Shown: positions 12,903 to 24,372, counted from the stretch's first letter. The stretch is 64,000 nt of DNA from Saururus chinensis (GCA_035235625.1 CP141146.1:23926501-23990500); one strand, 5' to 3'. Notes: generated by a model from the sequence alone, not told the origin. Numbers and translations are program-made.

Positions 12903-13460
12903 TCTAACACCCATGGTTTGCAGTATACTGGAGGAGCTCATATACAAATAAGAGAAGCAGCTTAGCGTACTTGCAAAGGTATGGAGGATGCATGAAGGGC
13001 ATGCTAGGGGCGTGGCCATGTCTTCTCCTCTTCATTCACACATGGGCAATGTGCTAGGGCTAATAGTTATATAACTGACCAACACGATCCCCACTAAAGA
13101 CCCAAGTGCATCATAGTGAAGAACATGGGAGTAGTGGCTGAAGCTTGTTTCCAATTACCCGAGTGGTTGCTGCACACTCATGTGCATAACCACAGGTGGT
13201 TATAGATGGTTACGTACAATTATGAAAAACATATTGAGCTAAGTCATGGGGGTCATGTTGTAACCGCTCGGCTGTGGCCAACGGGTATAAAAGGGTGGGA
13301 ATACATTGTAAGCTCAGATAAGATCCAGTGGGTTTTGAGTCTCAGCACAATGATTCAAACCATGTGCTTGTATAACATCAAGTGCAGAAAGGTTTTTGGG
13401 CCAGGACATTTTCCCTTCACTTCTGTTGTTCTTTGTAGCATGCACATTCCCTTGTGATCG
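12903..13460 (+). repeat. 5' LTR of the small gypsy element
   Basis: Aligns collinearly with 14201-14762. It carries a TATA-like 'gggtataaaaggg' near 13285. The start is set by the shared 'taacaccc' block and the end by the shared 'tgtagc(a/g)tgca' block. Confidence 0.7.
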
Positions 13461-13545
13461 TGTGTATGCTAAGAGAGTGAGAAGGCTGCTCGTTGACGAG
13501 GGCATTCAAGTTTGACAAGGCATGTGAAATCATAGAGAAATTCCG

Positions 13546-14091
13546 GACATCATGAATTTAGTTGCAGCGGTGGACAGTTTGGCAGATTTCAAGGAGAATT
13601 TTGTCGAGCATGGCAAGAAGGGTGACAAGTCAACAAGCACAAATGGCATCAAGGGTTGTAATGGTGGCAAGAACAAGGGCAGTGAATAGCTAGGTAGGTC
13701 AAACAAAGGTGGTGGTTGTTTCCTATGAAATGGGTCGTACCGTGCCAAGGAATGTCCAAAGAGAGAAAGATTAAATGCATTAGTTGTTGTGGAAGAGGAT
13801 CAAATTGAGTCAGACCATGATGACTTAGTTCGGTTGATGCCTATGCAACATCTGGGGTGTATTCAAGTGTTGGAGTCCTTGGAAAAGGGGCTGATGCGGA
13901 TCATTGAGGAGACTCGCACTTGGAGGATCTGTTCTCCCAAGGACTTTGTTAATCAGAGTAGTCAAGTGGGACAAAGAGGAGTCTTTGGCCAAAGTGTCTT
14001 ATTACTTAGCTATGGTGTGATAGGAAGAGTTGGCTATGAGAGGTCAAGCTTTTCAATCGGGGCACTTGGGAAGTATAAGGTTATTACTTAG
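13546..14091 (+). pseudogene. gag C-terminal (nucleocapsid) remnant
   Basis: Translation reads DIMNLVAAVDSLADFKENF, a linker rich in Lys/Gly/Asn, then a zinc-knuckle relic GGCFL-stop-NGSYRAKECPKRE followed by LNALVV and an acidic stretch. This is the usual order at the end of gag in Del/Tekay-type gypsy elements (CX2CX4HX4C, then basic residues, then LNAL). The second knuckle Cys is a stop and the His is Arg, so it cannot work as a zinc knuckle. Two further in-frame stops are present. Confidence 0.7.
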
Positions 14092-14162
14092 CCATGGTAT
14101 GATGGGACGAGTTGGCTACGAAAGGTCAAGTTTTTCAATTGGGGCACCTAGGAAGTGTGGGA
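13999..14162 (+). repeat. 82-bp tandem duplication before the 3' LTR
   Basis: Units at 13999-14080 and 14081-14162 share 'ttattacttagc', 'gagttggcta' and 'ttcaat(c/t)ggggcac'. The duplicated segment includes the purine-rich stretch expected just upstream of a 3' LTR, so this element has two candidate polypurine tracts. Confidence 0.8.
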
Positions 14163-14200
14163 TTCGACTAGGACATCGACAGTTTTAGCCGGGAAGGGTC

Positions 14201-14762
14201 TATAACACCCTTGGTTTGTGGTATACGAAAGGAGCTCATGTGCAGATGATGAAAATAGCCTAGCACACATACAAAGGTATGGACGGCATGTGAAGGGCAT
14301 GCTCAGGGCGTGGCCATGTCTTCTCCTCCTCAATGGCACATGGGCGATGTGTCAGGGCTAGCGGTTGCATAACCGACCAGCACGATCCCCACTAAAGACC
14401 CGAGTGCATCATGACGAAGAACATGAGAGTAGTTGCTAATGGTTGTTGCCCACTACCAAGTGGTTGCTGCACACTCTCGTGCATAACAGTAGCTGGTTAT
14501 GGACGGTTACGTATAGTTACGGATAATATATAGTGGGTAAGTCATGGTCATCATGATGTAACCACTTGGTTGCGGCCAGTGGGTATAAAAGAGTGGGAAT
14601 ACATTGTAAGCTCCGATGAGAGCTAGTGGGTTTTGAATCTTGACACTAAGAGTCGAACCAAGTGCTTATATAACATCAAGTGTGGAAAGGTTTTTTGGTT
14701 AGGCCCTTTTTTCCTTTCACTTCCATTGTTCGTTGTAGCGTGCATGCTGTCACGGAGGCACC
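14201..14762 (+). repeat. 3' LTR of the small gypsy element
   Basis: Second copy of the LTR. It starts at 'tataacaccc', contains 'gggtataaaagag' near 14580 and ends near 'gttgtagcgtgcatgc'. The purine-rich 'gccgggaaggg' directly precedes it. Confidence 0.7.
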
Positions 14763-14825
14763 CAGAAAATGCATACAGTATGACACTCGTAAGGCCAAAT
14801 AGTTAAGCAAGTAAGTAATTCTCGT

Positions 14826-15046
14826 CAAGGTCATGGCTGTGTGCTAGTGAGGCAGTTCTTCCGAAGAGACGATAAGATTTTAATTCGGGTAGAAGGGTAC
14901 AATGACGCAACCCATGACCGTGCCGATGACTTGGCTGATGAACATGGAACGGGGGAGTGGAGGCAATGCTTATGATGACACCACAGGTGCCGAGGCCCGC
15001 AAAGACGCTGCCGCTGGACAAGCCCACCCATGCATCGAAGATGATT
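14826..15046 (-). pseudogene. YSL-type (OPT family) transporter fragment
   Basis: On the minus strand the frame reads IIFDAWVGLSSGSVFAGLG, CGVIISIAST, then after a gap and frameshift SMFISQVIGTVMGCVIVP, then after another shift SSLRKNCLT. Order and wording match the C-terminal half of yellow-stripe-like metal-nicotianamine transporters (known blocks: GGVxAGLxxCGVMMxIVSTAS, SMFVSQVIGTAMGCVIxP, FSxLPKHCL). The segment normally between STAS and SMFVSQ (DLMQDFKTGYLTL-like) is absent. It is a broken piece with internal deletions and frameshifts. The next 280 bp upstream (15060-15340) may hold more of it, but I could not align it. Confidence 0.6.
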
Positions 15047-16160
15047 TTTTTTTTTAAGATTTAAAAGTAATCTACCTCCCACTACTTCTCTTAGAATTTG
15101 AAGATTGCCTATGACTGTGATGCCTGAACGACCGGCTACTGCATCGGCCAACCATGATCCGAGTAATGAACATGTTCTGAGCAGAACTCCTCTCCCTCCA
15201 ACCAAGTAGAAGGCATGAAAAGACACAATCGGCAAGGCTGGAAACATGGCGCCATGAATCTATGTTGCTATGTTTGTTTCCGTTAAAGAAACTTTCTTGG
15301 AACGCTTCATTACACCTCAATCATGACTGATTGCATTCATGGATAGGATATTGCTCTTCGCTGACAAATTAGGGCATTTTTGTTCTTGTAGTAAAATTAT
15401 TAGAACAAGTGGCAATGAAATCCTGCTTTCCATAGAAATTCTTAATAGCTGGTAGGGTAATTCAGAAAAGAAAATGTAAGAGTCGCAAGTGCAGACAGCA
15501 TAGTCAAAGACGTTACGAATAAGACAAAGCTATAAAAATCCTAAAATACACAAAGCATGGCTTTCGACTAAACTAGCCCTAAACTCCAAACTAGTAGACT
15601 GATCCCATTAGATGTCAGGCTATTTCACGGTTTTTATAAACATTAAAATTTACACTTTTACTTATTTGAGAAAATTCCCTACAGGTCCTAACTACCGCTT
15701 CTAATAATCGTTTAGTCTCGACCAACTCTTTTTACTCCGGCGTATCCTGTATATAACTTTTGGTTTACTTATAAGTCCTTTTTTACTTCTATGAGATTGT
15801 ATTTTTGAGAAATCCAAAATTAACCCCTTCATAATGTCGTCCCTCCTCCGCCTTCGCCATATCCATGTCGGTCTGTGATGGTTTTCTCTATTGTTTCTGG
15901 CCAAGTTTTTATTGAATTTTCTAAAACTTGCTCCGCCGTGTCTATTACCACCGTCTTATATCGCCACCGGCTTTTATCTCCGCCGGGTTTGTTTTAGGGA
16001 TTTTACTACTATCTGCTCCTTCTTCCCTATCTTCTCCGGCTTTTCAGGGCTTCTACGAGAATATCTACTCTGCTATCTGTATATTGCTGCGATCTTTTTT
16101 TTCTTTCCCTTCCGCTTGTTCATTTGTGTTATTGAGTTGATTTTTCTCTTCTGTCGAAGT
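15047..16160. other. Intergenic DNA, no clear gene
   Basis: Open frames of 60-90 codons occur on both strands, but none resembles a known protein. A GC-richer, CCG-containing tract at 15840-16060 looks like a 5' leader or first exon and is cut at 16165 by a solo LTR. If the LTR is removed it continues directly into 19701. Confidence 0.4.
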
Positions 16161-17260
16161 TAAGTTGTCACACCCTGGGTTTTTCAAACCATTTTCCAGA
16201 AAGTTCATGAAAAATTTTGCAATATAACGGCTGTAATTTGTGAAAATTGACGAAAATTGAAACCTGTGGAAACATTTTATATTTCTCACATCATCAATTT
16301 AAAACTATACAGCCTGAATTTTTCTTTCAAATCATGAAAACACATTGACTAATCACCCCGGGCGTGAGATCAAACAAACATATGTAAAATCACGAGTGCC
16401 ATGGGCTTAAGTACACATCTCCTAGGCATAGCCGAGTACAAGTCCGATAACAGTCCAAATGTAAGTAGTCCATATACAAGTCCAAAATAATACATGCATA
16501 AGCTCTCAATTCGCCCAATACATGTATACTAAAAAATTACATCAAGTCATTGCTTAACTAAACAAAAGAAATTGAATAGTCAAAAATTGACCTGAAGTAT
16601 GACGGTCTGTCCTCTCCTCCAAAAACTAAGTCCCGCCAACAAAGCTCTCATGTTGGGACCCGCATAAGTCACTGGAATTCAGTAGAGGAAAAATGAGTAT
16701 TTTCATACTCAGTAAAAAATACCTAGTAGGGGATTTCTAAAATAATGAACTTGTAAGTCCAAACATAGCTGCATTCATGCAATATAACATGACGTAGCAA
16801 AACATGAACAATCAAAGTCTCTCAAAATATGATGTTCATAACCATACACACATCACGAACTCATGTTCGTCCCATCTTACCTCACAATCCTACACATATA
16901 CATACACTTACCATCTTGCTCATATTGTCTTACTCAAACTCTTACACTTACAGTCCTACTCTTACAGTCTTACTCAGCATATACACTTACAGTCTTGATC
17001 TTATGGTCTTACTCAACACATACACCTACGATCGACAACTAGAGCTCATTATCAAGCTAATCAGCTCCAACATCAACGGAAAGGAATGCCACTGGGGCAT
17101 CACCTTAATTTCCGGGGAGTACTAGACACCATGGACTTTTGCCACCTCTACTCAAACATGTAAGAGTAGTTCTATGATACTACTTATCTAAGCGCGCAAA
17201 CATAAACGCCCACACATTAGGGCCATACAATCGCCCACACTTTAGGGGTCTTATAGTGCT

Positions 17261-17340
17261 AGTGCCACTCTTGGGCAGAAAACATACAGTGTTACTCTTG
17301 GGCAGAAAACATACAATGCCACTCTTAGGCAGAATTAAAC
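17261..17340. repeat. 27-bp tandem repeat, three copies
   Basis: Units start at 17261, 17288 and 17315, each 'a(g/a)tg(c/t)(c/t)actctt(g/a)ggcaga...'. It is followed by two diverged copies of a 'gctct..a.agagcat' unit at 17341-17388. It lies inside the solo LTR. Confidence 0.75.
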
Positions 17341-17760
17341 AATGCTCTTAATAGAGCATTAAACATCGCTCTCAACAGAGCATCAGAAGTCTAGGCTTAA
17401 ATACAACACACACACAGACTCCCGCAGGATACACACCATGGCTAGACCTGAGAAATGCTCAGCCGATTAATCACCAGCTAGCTCAACTACGGAACTTAAT
17501 TTGTCGAACTTCTAAACTCTCAAATTCACAAGGTTAACATTTTAGTTTTATTTAACATTTCAGTTTGAATTAATCACTTTATGCTCGTGTAAATTTCCTC
17601 TGAAATCATACTATCATACAGTCTCCCAGTAAGCTCGAAACTAAGTTCGTATGCCCATTATAAGCTGAAGCTTTATGCTCATTGCATCAATGTCTAACCC
17701 GATCCAAACTAACTCGAGCCCATCAAGCATACACATATCGATGCTATCGATATAAACATC

Positions 17761-18098
17761 CACCATTTCACATATCAATCCACACACATCCAACCAAACA
17801 ATACTTACCTACACCATTTTGTATGTTAATATGCACACATCCGACCCAACACTACTTACCTCCACCACTCCACATGTCAATACACACACATCAAACCATA
17901 CACTACTTACCTCCACCATTCTGCATGTTAATACACACACATCCAACCCAACACTACTTACATGCATCATTCCGCATGTCAATACACACACATCAAACCA
18001 TACACTAGTTACCTCCACCACTACGCATGTCAATGCACACACATCAAACCATACACTACTTACCGCCACCATTCCGCATGTCAATCCACACACATCCA
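17761..18098. repeat. 51-bp minisatellite, about 6 copies
   Basis: Units follow 'cacacacatc(c/a)aaccc..cactacttacctccaccatt', then 'gcatgtcaata', with a 51-bp period from about 17781, plus a partial unit before it. As 51 is divisible by three, several frames on both strands stay open with a 17-residue periodic product, which explains the false ORFs here. There are no unique spacers. Confidence 0.85.
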
Positions 18099-19283
18099 AT
18101 ATATGCAAAAAACATTACATAGGCATACAGATAAATTATCTTACTAGTGTGCAAATAATTGCACTACCAATATGTACAATCCATCATTCATCGAGCAGAT
18201 AACATGTCATTTAATTAGCATTCGCATAAGCTTATATCATACTACGACATGCGATATCCATAGCATTACGCGTTATGAAACATGTTATATTGGCCCCAAC
18301 ATGCATTCTAACATACCAAGCACTCTACGATGGAATTACAAGTTCAAAGCCTCCTACTTCACTTTTCGAGTGTACGAATGATGTCGGGGCACACAACTGT
18401 GGCGGCGTCAGTTGCAAATTCAGCAAACCCAAGTGTCGATTTCTACAAAATGAGCTGCCCCTGGATGCGAAAGTGACATAGGCTTGCTGGGGGTTTATGT
18501 GATGAATGGTCCGATCCTGATTCAATGCCCGATGATCTCCATGCCACGCGTTGATGCGTACAAGAGGAGGTCGGGGGTGGACACTGCGCCCAAAAGGGGC
18601 TGATATGCAAACCCAAATTCTGTGTGGTGTCTAGCTCCACCGTCGGTCACTGGGCATCATGGCAAATTGTTGGAAGCCAAAACCATCCCGGGTAGCGGTC
18701 GACAATCGTGGTTCCGGTGGCCAAAACCCCCGTATTAGAGCTAGAGAGGCGTGGGTTATGGTAGGGAGGTGATGAGGAGGAGAAACAAGGTGACGGTGGC
18801 CAGCCACGGCCACCGGCAAGGCCACACGATTGCTAGAGAACAAGCTTTTTGCATCCCGGTTGTGACTTTTGGGTGCAAAAATGAGAGCCAGTGGATGAGA
18901 GGAAGGTCGGAGAGGAGAAAGGAGGGCGTGGGGAAGAAGCCTCTGACTGGAGGAAGGGTGGATAGGTGGTGGCCGGCCGAAAATGACACACGGTGATCGC
19001 CAAATGGTGCTCAGACGCTCCGAATGGCCAAAATTGTAGAAACAGGCTAAATTCCGGTAGCGCGAGGGGAGCAAGGAGGAGACGAAGGAAGCTCTAGTCG
19101 GTACCACAGGACTCATGGTGGCTAGGTGAAGCTAGATCCTACAAAAAATGGCAGATTCCGACGACAAAGGATGCAGGACGAATGGTCCAGAAAACCTCTC
19201 AGTTTTCTACAATGCATGGAGTTTTTTGGATCTTCTGGAATGAATAGATTGGCTCTTGGCTTTTCAGCCACAATCCACTATTC

Positions 19284-19292
19284 ATTTATAAG
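19284..19292 (-). promoter_or_regulatory. TATA box of the minus-strand solo LTR
   Basis: The minus strand reads CTTATAAAT about 400 bp from the LTR start at 19695, consistent with a U3 promoter. Confidence 0.45.
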
Positions 19293-19700
19293 ATTTTTAA
19301 TTTAACGCACATCAGCCTCCTTTTTCACACGTCGCCGCTCCCTTACACATGCCAAGCCTCCTCTAACGTGTCCAAATTCCAATAAACAACTCGGGCCTGC
19401 CTTTTTCGCACCAAAGCCTCCCTTCGAGTGACGAAACCTTAATTTATGTATCAAAGCCTCAACTTACGTGCCAAGGGCGTATTTTAGGTACAAAACCCCT
19501 ATTTGCGCGTCAAAACCCTTTCTTCAAGCCAAAACTTTAATTTACGCGCAAAACCTCTCCACTTACTCTTAAGCTCCAAACGTAACCCCACTTACACATA
19601 CATATACAAAACAAAATACAAGTTAATTATAAGGAACAACTTGATTTTCTCCTCAAAACAAAAGTAGAAATCGCAGAAAAATCCGGGTCATTACATAAGT

Positions 19701-20357
19701 ACTCTTTCATCTTCTTGTTGGTGGGCGACGATTAGTTGTTGAATGCAGAAAACACAAAATCTTCGTCGTCCTATAAGAACATTCATGCCGCATCCTGTCA
19801 AATTCCTAGCCGTTGCTCACAAGTCTCTCATATTCTGCATCAACAATCTTCTCGATTATTTTGGTTAGAGGTATTATTGATTATTCACGATTGCTTGTTT
19901 GATGATTCTTTTCCTTTCTTTTTATTTTAATGTAGTATGAAGTGTATGAATTTTAAGCAAATTTCATATTTTTTTTCTTTTAGTGTCAGAGGAGTGTTAG
20001 ATTATGAAACTTTTCTATTTACTGGGGAGCTGTTGAGTTGTATTGTGCAACAAATTGTGGTTTGTGCTTAGCAGGAGCAGGTATGCACTCATTACATTCT
20101 TTTTGTTCTTAATAGATATTAATTTTTGTAACGTTGTTTTTTATATCAATTTGTAAGAGTATTATTATATTTCACTATATTATAATTTTCCCTTCATATT
20201 ATTCTTTTTTTTTCTTCTTTATTATATGGTTAATGTAAGTCATTTTATAATAAGTATATTTTAATTGATTTTTTTACATTTTTTTTTACTTATTGGATGT
20301 GTAAAAAATATTATGTTCTTCTTTTCATAATTAAATGTTTTTTATTTTTTTGTTTGC
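19701..20357 (+). other. 5' region of the MULE, no coding seen
   Basis: T-rich sequence with short open frames. Possible leader exons end at 'gcaggagcag|gtatgc' near 20080, but no protein similarity was recognised. It presumably holds the 5' leader or promoter of the transposase gene that follows. Confidence 0.35.
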
Positions 20358-22676
20358 ATGACAATGGACTCTTTTATACTTTTACTATGCAAACATGGTG
20401 TTAATACTAATATTTTTTGGGTTAATAGAAGTATTTCTTATGATACCTTGATTTCTATGATTTGCCAAACATGGAGTGATCTAAATTCTCAATCTATTAT
20501 ATTGAAATATTCTTTGGCTGGTCATTCAGAATGCAATCTTCTTCATAATGATGATTTACATAATTTATTTTTTCTTGCTTATGAGCTGCATGTGAAGATT
20601 GTTGACGTTCTTGTCATTAATTCATCCAGAGAATGATTTTTGTGTTGATCAAGGAACTAGTAGTGGTACTAATAATCAAGTGATAAGTAGTAGCATTCAA
20701 ATTAATGATGATGTTGTTTTTGATGAAGAAGTTGATTCATCTTTGCATGAAAGTAATATTCTTTTGACAAGAAATTGGTCTATTGCAATTAATTCTATTG
20801 GGCAGAAGTTTGATGATGTAGAAGACTTTAGGCAAAAGTTGTGTTATTATGCGATTGAGATTTGTTTTGAATTTAAGTATGCTAAGAATGAATTTTTAAG
20901 GGGGTAACTGCTGAATGCAAACACAAAGAATCAATTAGATGTCAATGTCGTGCTAATGCAAGAAAAGATGGTTGGAGTAATACTTTTTATATTCGTAAAC
21001 TTCATAATTAGCATACATGTGGATGTATTGTGCGAAGAAAGAAAAATCTAAGGACAACAACTGCCATTGTTTCGAAGGAGTTGTTGAGTCAAGTTAGCAA
21101 CAATCCATGTACTCGTCCAGTTGATATTTCCTATGTATGGGTTTGGCTTATGGTCTTGATATTTCCTATCGAGTTACATGTAAGAATGTTCAAAAGGCTC
21201 AAAAGAAAATTTTTTGTGATCATTCATTGTCTTTTGATAATTTGCATTGGTACATTGGTATTGCTATGAGTACTAATCTTCATAGTCATTTGACTTTGGA
21301 GATTGATGATGAAGTTGGGCGATTTAAGAGAATGTTTGTATCATTTTATGCATGCATCCATGGATTCAACTTTTGTCGTCATGTGTTATTTTTGGATGGG
21401 CATTATAAAGGTCATTTGTTGGCTGCTATAGGAAAAAATGCTAACCAAGGTAATTATTTTATTTTTGTTTCTTACTGTAAATTATCATTTCATTTAATTT
21501 TTGAAGGTAAACTATATAACAAAGTAAAGTTATAGCATGTGATGTGTATAGTAATGTTTTACTTTTGATTAAAAGTATTCATTTTGTCAATTATTTTGAT
21601 GTCATTTCCTTTATTTTTTTAAGGTATTTTCCCACTTGCATATGTTGTTGTCAATTATGAGGATAAAGATAATTGGGTATGGTTTCTTATTCAATTGAAT
21701 ATGATACTTAATCCTTTATGTGAGTTGACTATTATCATATATCGTAATAAGGGGTTGCTTCAGGCTGTGTCACAAATATTCCCATATTTTCCACATGCTT
21801 ATTGTTTACACCATTTGAGAATGAATTTGAGAGACAAGTTGAGAGGCAGGACTAATGACTTTCGTGACAACATGGATTTCAAGTTTATAAAATGTGCTTA
21901 TGTTGCAAGACCTTCAAAATTTGACAAGTTGTTTGAAGAACTTAAAAAAGATGGCGAGCAACAAGTTGTTCATTTTTTAAAAAATCTTCCAAAAGAAAAT
22001 TAGGCAAATGCATATTTCAAGGGCAAGCGTTATGGTGATATGTGTTCTAATGTTGCAGAATCTTTTAACTCATGGATACGTGATGAAAAAATTTACCTAT
22101 TACGAAGATGATTGATAGGATACAGATTAAGATTATGGAGATGATGAATGAACGTAGGAAAGAAGCAAAGAGTTGGACTGGTGTTCTTTGCCCAATTATG
22201 GAACTAAAGTTTGATGAGAATATTAAGGATTGTAGTGTATGGGTAGTTGTTGCTTCTCATGATAATCTATATGAAGTTATGTCAAATCCATCAACATATG
22301 TGAATATTGATTCTCATAATTGTTCTTGTTACAAATGGCAACTGACTGAATACCCTTGTAAACATGCTACAGCGGCATTGCTTAGAAATGGGACAGACCC
22401 TCGTATTTTTTGTGATCCTTGTCTTACAAAAGTCGCATTTGGAAATTCTTACTCTTATCCTATATTGCCTATTCCTTCATATGAAAAGCTTGAAGTTTCT
22501 TTAAAAGAAGTTGTAATCTTGTCTCATTGTCAAGAAGGCCTCTTGGTAGACCAAAGTCTACTAGAATTCCATCTCGTGGTGAAAGTTAACAAGGATAATT
22601 AAATGTGGTCGATGTGGCAAACTTGGCCATCACAACAATAAGACTTGTAAGGATGCATTACAAGATTTGAATGTCT
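20358..22676 (+). pseudogene. MULE (MuDR-type) transposase pseudogene
   Basis: Domain order is that of plant mudrA proteins. An N-terminal PB1-like part (MTMDSFILLLCKHGV) comes first, then the MuDR DNA-binding region (FDDVEDFRQKLCYYAIE near 20812; RCQCRANARKDGW near 20940). The transposase core has LFLDGHYKGHLLAAIG near 21390 and NVAESFNSWI near 22050. A SWIM zinc finger CSCYKWQLTEYPCKHA lies near 22322 and a zinc knuckle KCGRCGKLGHHNNKTCKD near 22603. A 174-bp intron (21450-21623) splits NQG/IFPLAY. The family's second catalytic Asp (usually SDRxKGL) reads IYRNKGL here. Stops near 21009 and 22000 and several frameshifts break the frame. TIRs were not identified. It should be inactive. Confidence 0.88.
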
Positions 22677-23984
22677 AGACTTTAATTCTTATTATAAGTT
22701 TATTAGTATTTTTTATTTTGGTTGTTATTGTTTGAAAACTTATCATTTAGATTCTATATTGAATGATTATGAAAAAAATAGTATTATTTTAAGTTTTTTG
22801 GTTATTATTTACTTAAAAGTGATTATCTATTATCATTGAATTTGTTTTTTTTTATTTTGATTATATTTATATGATGATTTAGTTTGAGTAAAATACTACT
22901 ATTTTCTACATATTTTGAGTATAAATTTTGTATTGTTATATACTATTTAAACAATATTTAAATCCAAACATGAGAATTGAAGTGGCCGAAGAAAGATATG
23001 AATTGTTTTCACCTGGAGATATTAGATTTCTCATTTGATGGGCTTATCTGTCATGATCATGTACCCAATTTGTCAAACATCAAAGTAAACTTATCAAATG
23101 GTTCCTCTCCAAGGATATATTTGATGACTGGTATGTGGATTTTATTTGTATTTTCTTTTCAGCAAAGTCTTTCTCTCTCTCTCTCTCTCTAGTTTTTATG
23201 TTTTTTCTTCTATCAAAGAAACTTTAGGATCAACAAACAAAGTTGATAAAAAAAATTACTGATTGAAATGACATGATTATTGGTTATCTTTTTTACCCTT
23301 TTTGGCTTTTATGGTTACTTTTTACTTAGTTTTTTAAATCTAGCGCAGCAAATATTGAATTGCTTGAGTTTAATTATCATTAATTTTTGCTGAATTCAAG
23401 TATCTTTTTTTTTTTGCTGATTCAGTAATTTTTGTTGAGTTTAACCAAAATGAAATGTATGACAATATGCAGGATGTATATCTCCAATCACCACTGCAAC
23501 AACAACAATACGAAATTTAGTAATTTGATGAGATTTTATTTTTTTTCTTTACAAATATATATATATATATATATGTAAATATGCAATTTTATTTTTAAAA
23601 TTAGATGCAAATGGTTCTTGAAGTATAATATTACTATCAATATAAATTATACATTGTGTTCAGACATTGTATATTTATTCTTGATATTTGCTTAATTATG
23701 TTAGTTGGAACTAATTGTACATCCAACTTTACAATTTTTCATTATTTACATGGAAGACTAGCCCTTGATCTTCAATTTTTCATTATTTGAACTAATTGTA
23801 CATCCAATTCTAACAGACTAATCTTTTATTGTTTGTATTTTTAGGATGTATTATAACTTTTATGAATGCACTATTTCCAAACTTGAGTAATAGTGCATGA
23901 AATATCTACTCCATGTAAGCAGCTTCTTTGAATTGTTATTGTCAAAAATAAATATTAATGCAGATTCATTAATACTATTGACAG
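22677..23984 (+). other. AT-rich gap with weak exon-like segments
   Basis: Two stretches look like exons from splice sites: one ending at 'gatgactg|gtatgtgg' near 23129 and one bounded by 'atatgcag' near 23472 and 'atttag|taatttg'. Their products match nothing I know. A (CT)n run lies at 23171-23191 and an (AT)n run at 23553-23575. They could be upstream exons of the Bet v 1-like gene that follows. Confidence 0.3.
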
Positions 23985-24372
23985 GGGATGGATCTGTTGG
24001 GACTACCTTCAACATATATACCTTTCCTGGTGTGTACTACAACAGATATTTTCTTTCCCTCTTACTTTGAGGATTTTTTTTCTTGATAGGGAAATTTTAT
24101 TTAATCAAATAGCTTTGTAAATGGACATGAAACGCTGATATCGTTTTGTGCTTGAACTTGCAGGAGCTCCGTTTGCATGGTTCAAAGAAATGCATGTGAC
24201 TCTAGATGATAAGCATCGTCTTAAGGAAGTGAAGATAATAGAAGGAGTTCTGACCTTGGCCTACACCTCGTTCATTACTCATTTTGAGATTAATGAAAAG
24301 CTTTCAACAAATGACAGCACTGCCTCCACTGCACCAGGTGTTAACACAGAAGTGCTCCCTATCAAGAATTGA
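23985..24372 (+). CDS. Bet v 1 / norcoclaurine-synthase-like protein, two C-terminal exons
   Basis: Exon A (23985-24029) follows 'attgacag' and encodes GDGSVGTTFNIYTFPG across its donor 'cctg|gtgtgt'. Exon B (24164-24372) follows 'cttgcag' and encodes GAPFAWFKEMHVTLDD, HRLKEVKIIEGVLTL, SFITHFEIN and a Ser/Thr-rich tail ending in TGA. These correspond to the glycine-rich loop (GDGSVGT) and following strands (KExxVTxDDexRxKexxvVEG) of the Bet v 1-like fold, closest in wording to the norcoclaurine-synthase/PR10 group, which binds small hydrophobic ligands. The N-terminal half was not found and the usual long C-terminal helix is replaced by a short tail, so this is a partial or degenerate gene. 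Catalytic activity cannot be inferred. Confidence 0.55.

Larger units (their letters stand above)
12903..14762 (+). mobile_element. Small non-autonomous gypsy element (TRIM/LARD-like)
   Basis: Two direct repeats of about 560 bp (12903-13460 and 14201-14762) share the order 'taacaccc..ggtttg', 'aggagctcat', 'ggcgtggccatgtcttctcc', 'cacgatccccactaaagacc' and 'gggtataaaag'. They enclose about 740 bp holding only the C-terminal part of gag and a duplicated polypurine-side segment. There is no protease, reverse transcriptase or integrase, so movement would need a helper. LTRs differ at many sites by eye, so the copy is old. Exact ends and TSD are uncertain because the terminal TG/CA dinucleotides are mutated. 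Confidence 0.75.
16166..19695 (-). mobile_element. Solo LTR (3.5 kb), minus orientation, perfect TSD
   Basis: The plus-strand ends are TGTCACACCCTGGG and CCGGGTCATTACA. Read on the minus strand it starts TGTAATGACCCGG and ends GGGTGTGACA, the usual layout of plant gypsy LTRs. Immediate flanks are TAAGT (16161-16165) and TAAGT (19696-19700), a perfect 5-bp target duplication. A TATA box (minus CTTATAAAT) lies at 19284-19292, about 400 bp inside. No internal domain is attached. Long open frames on either strand (for example around 18631-19116) are low-complexity products of a GC-rich leader and are not gag or pol. Confidence 0.88.

Noticed and set aside
17761..18098. CRISPR-like array
   Set aside because: Repeats are directly adjacent without unique spacers, and the host is a plant.
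17682..18202. Several 100-127-codon frames
   Set aside because: Produced by the 51-bp tandem repeat, whose period is a multiple of three.
18631..19116. 161-codon minus-strand open frame
   Set aside because: Lies inside a TSD-bounded solo LTR, low-complexity Ser/Pro/Arg product, open on the opposite strand too; no known domain.
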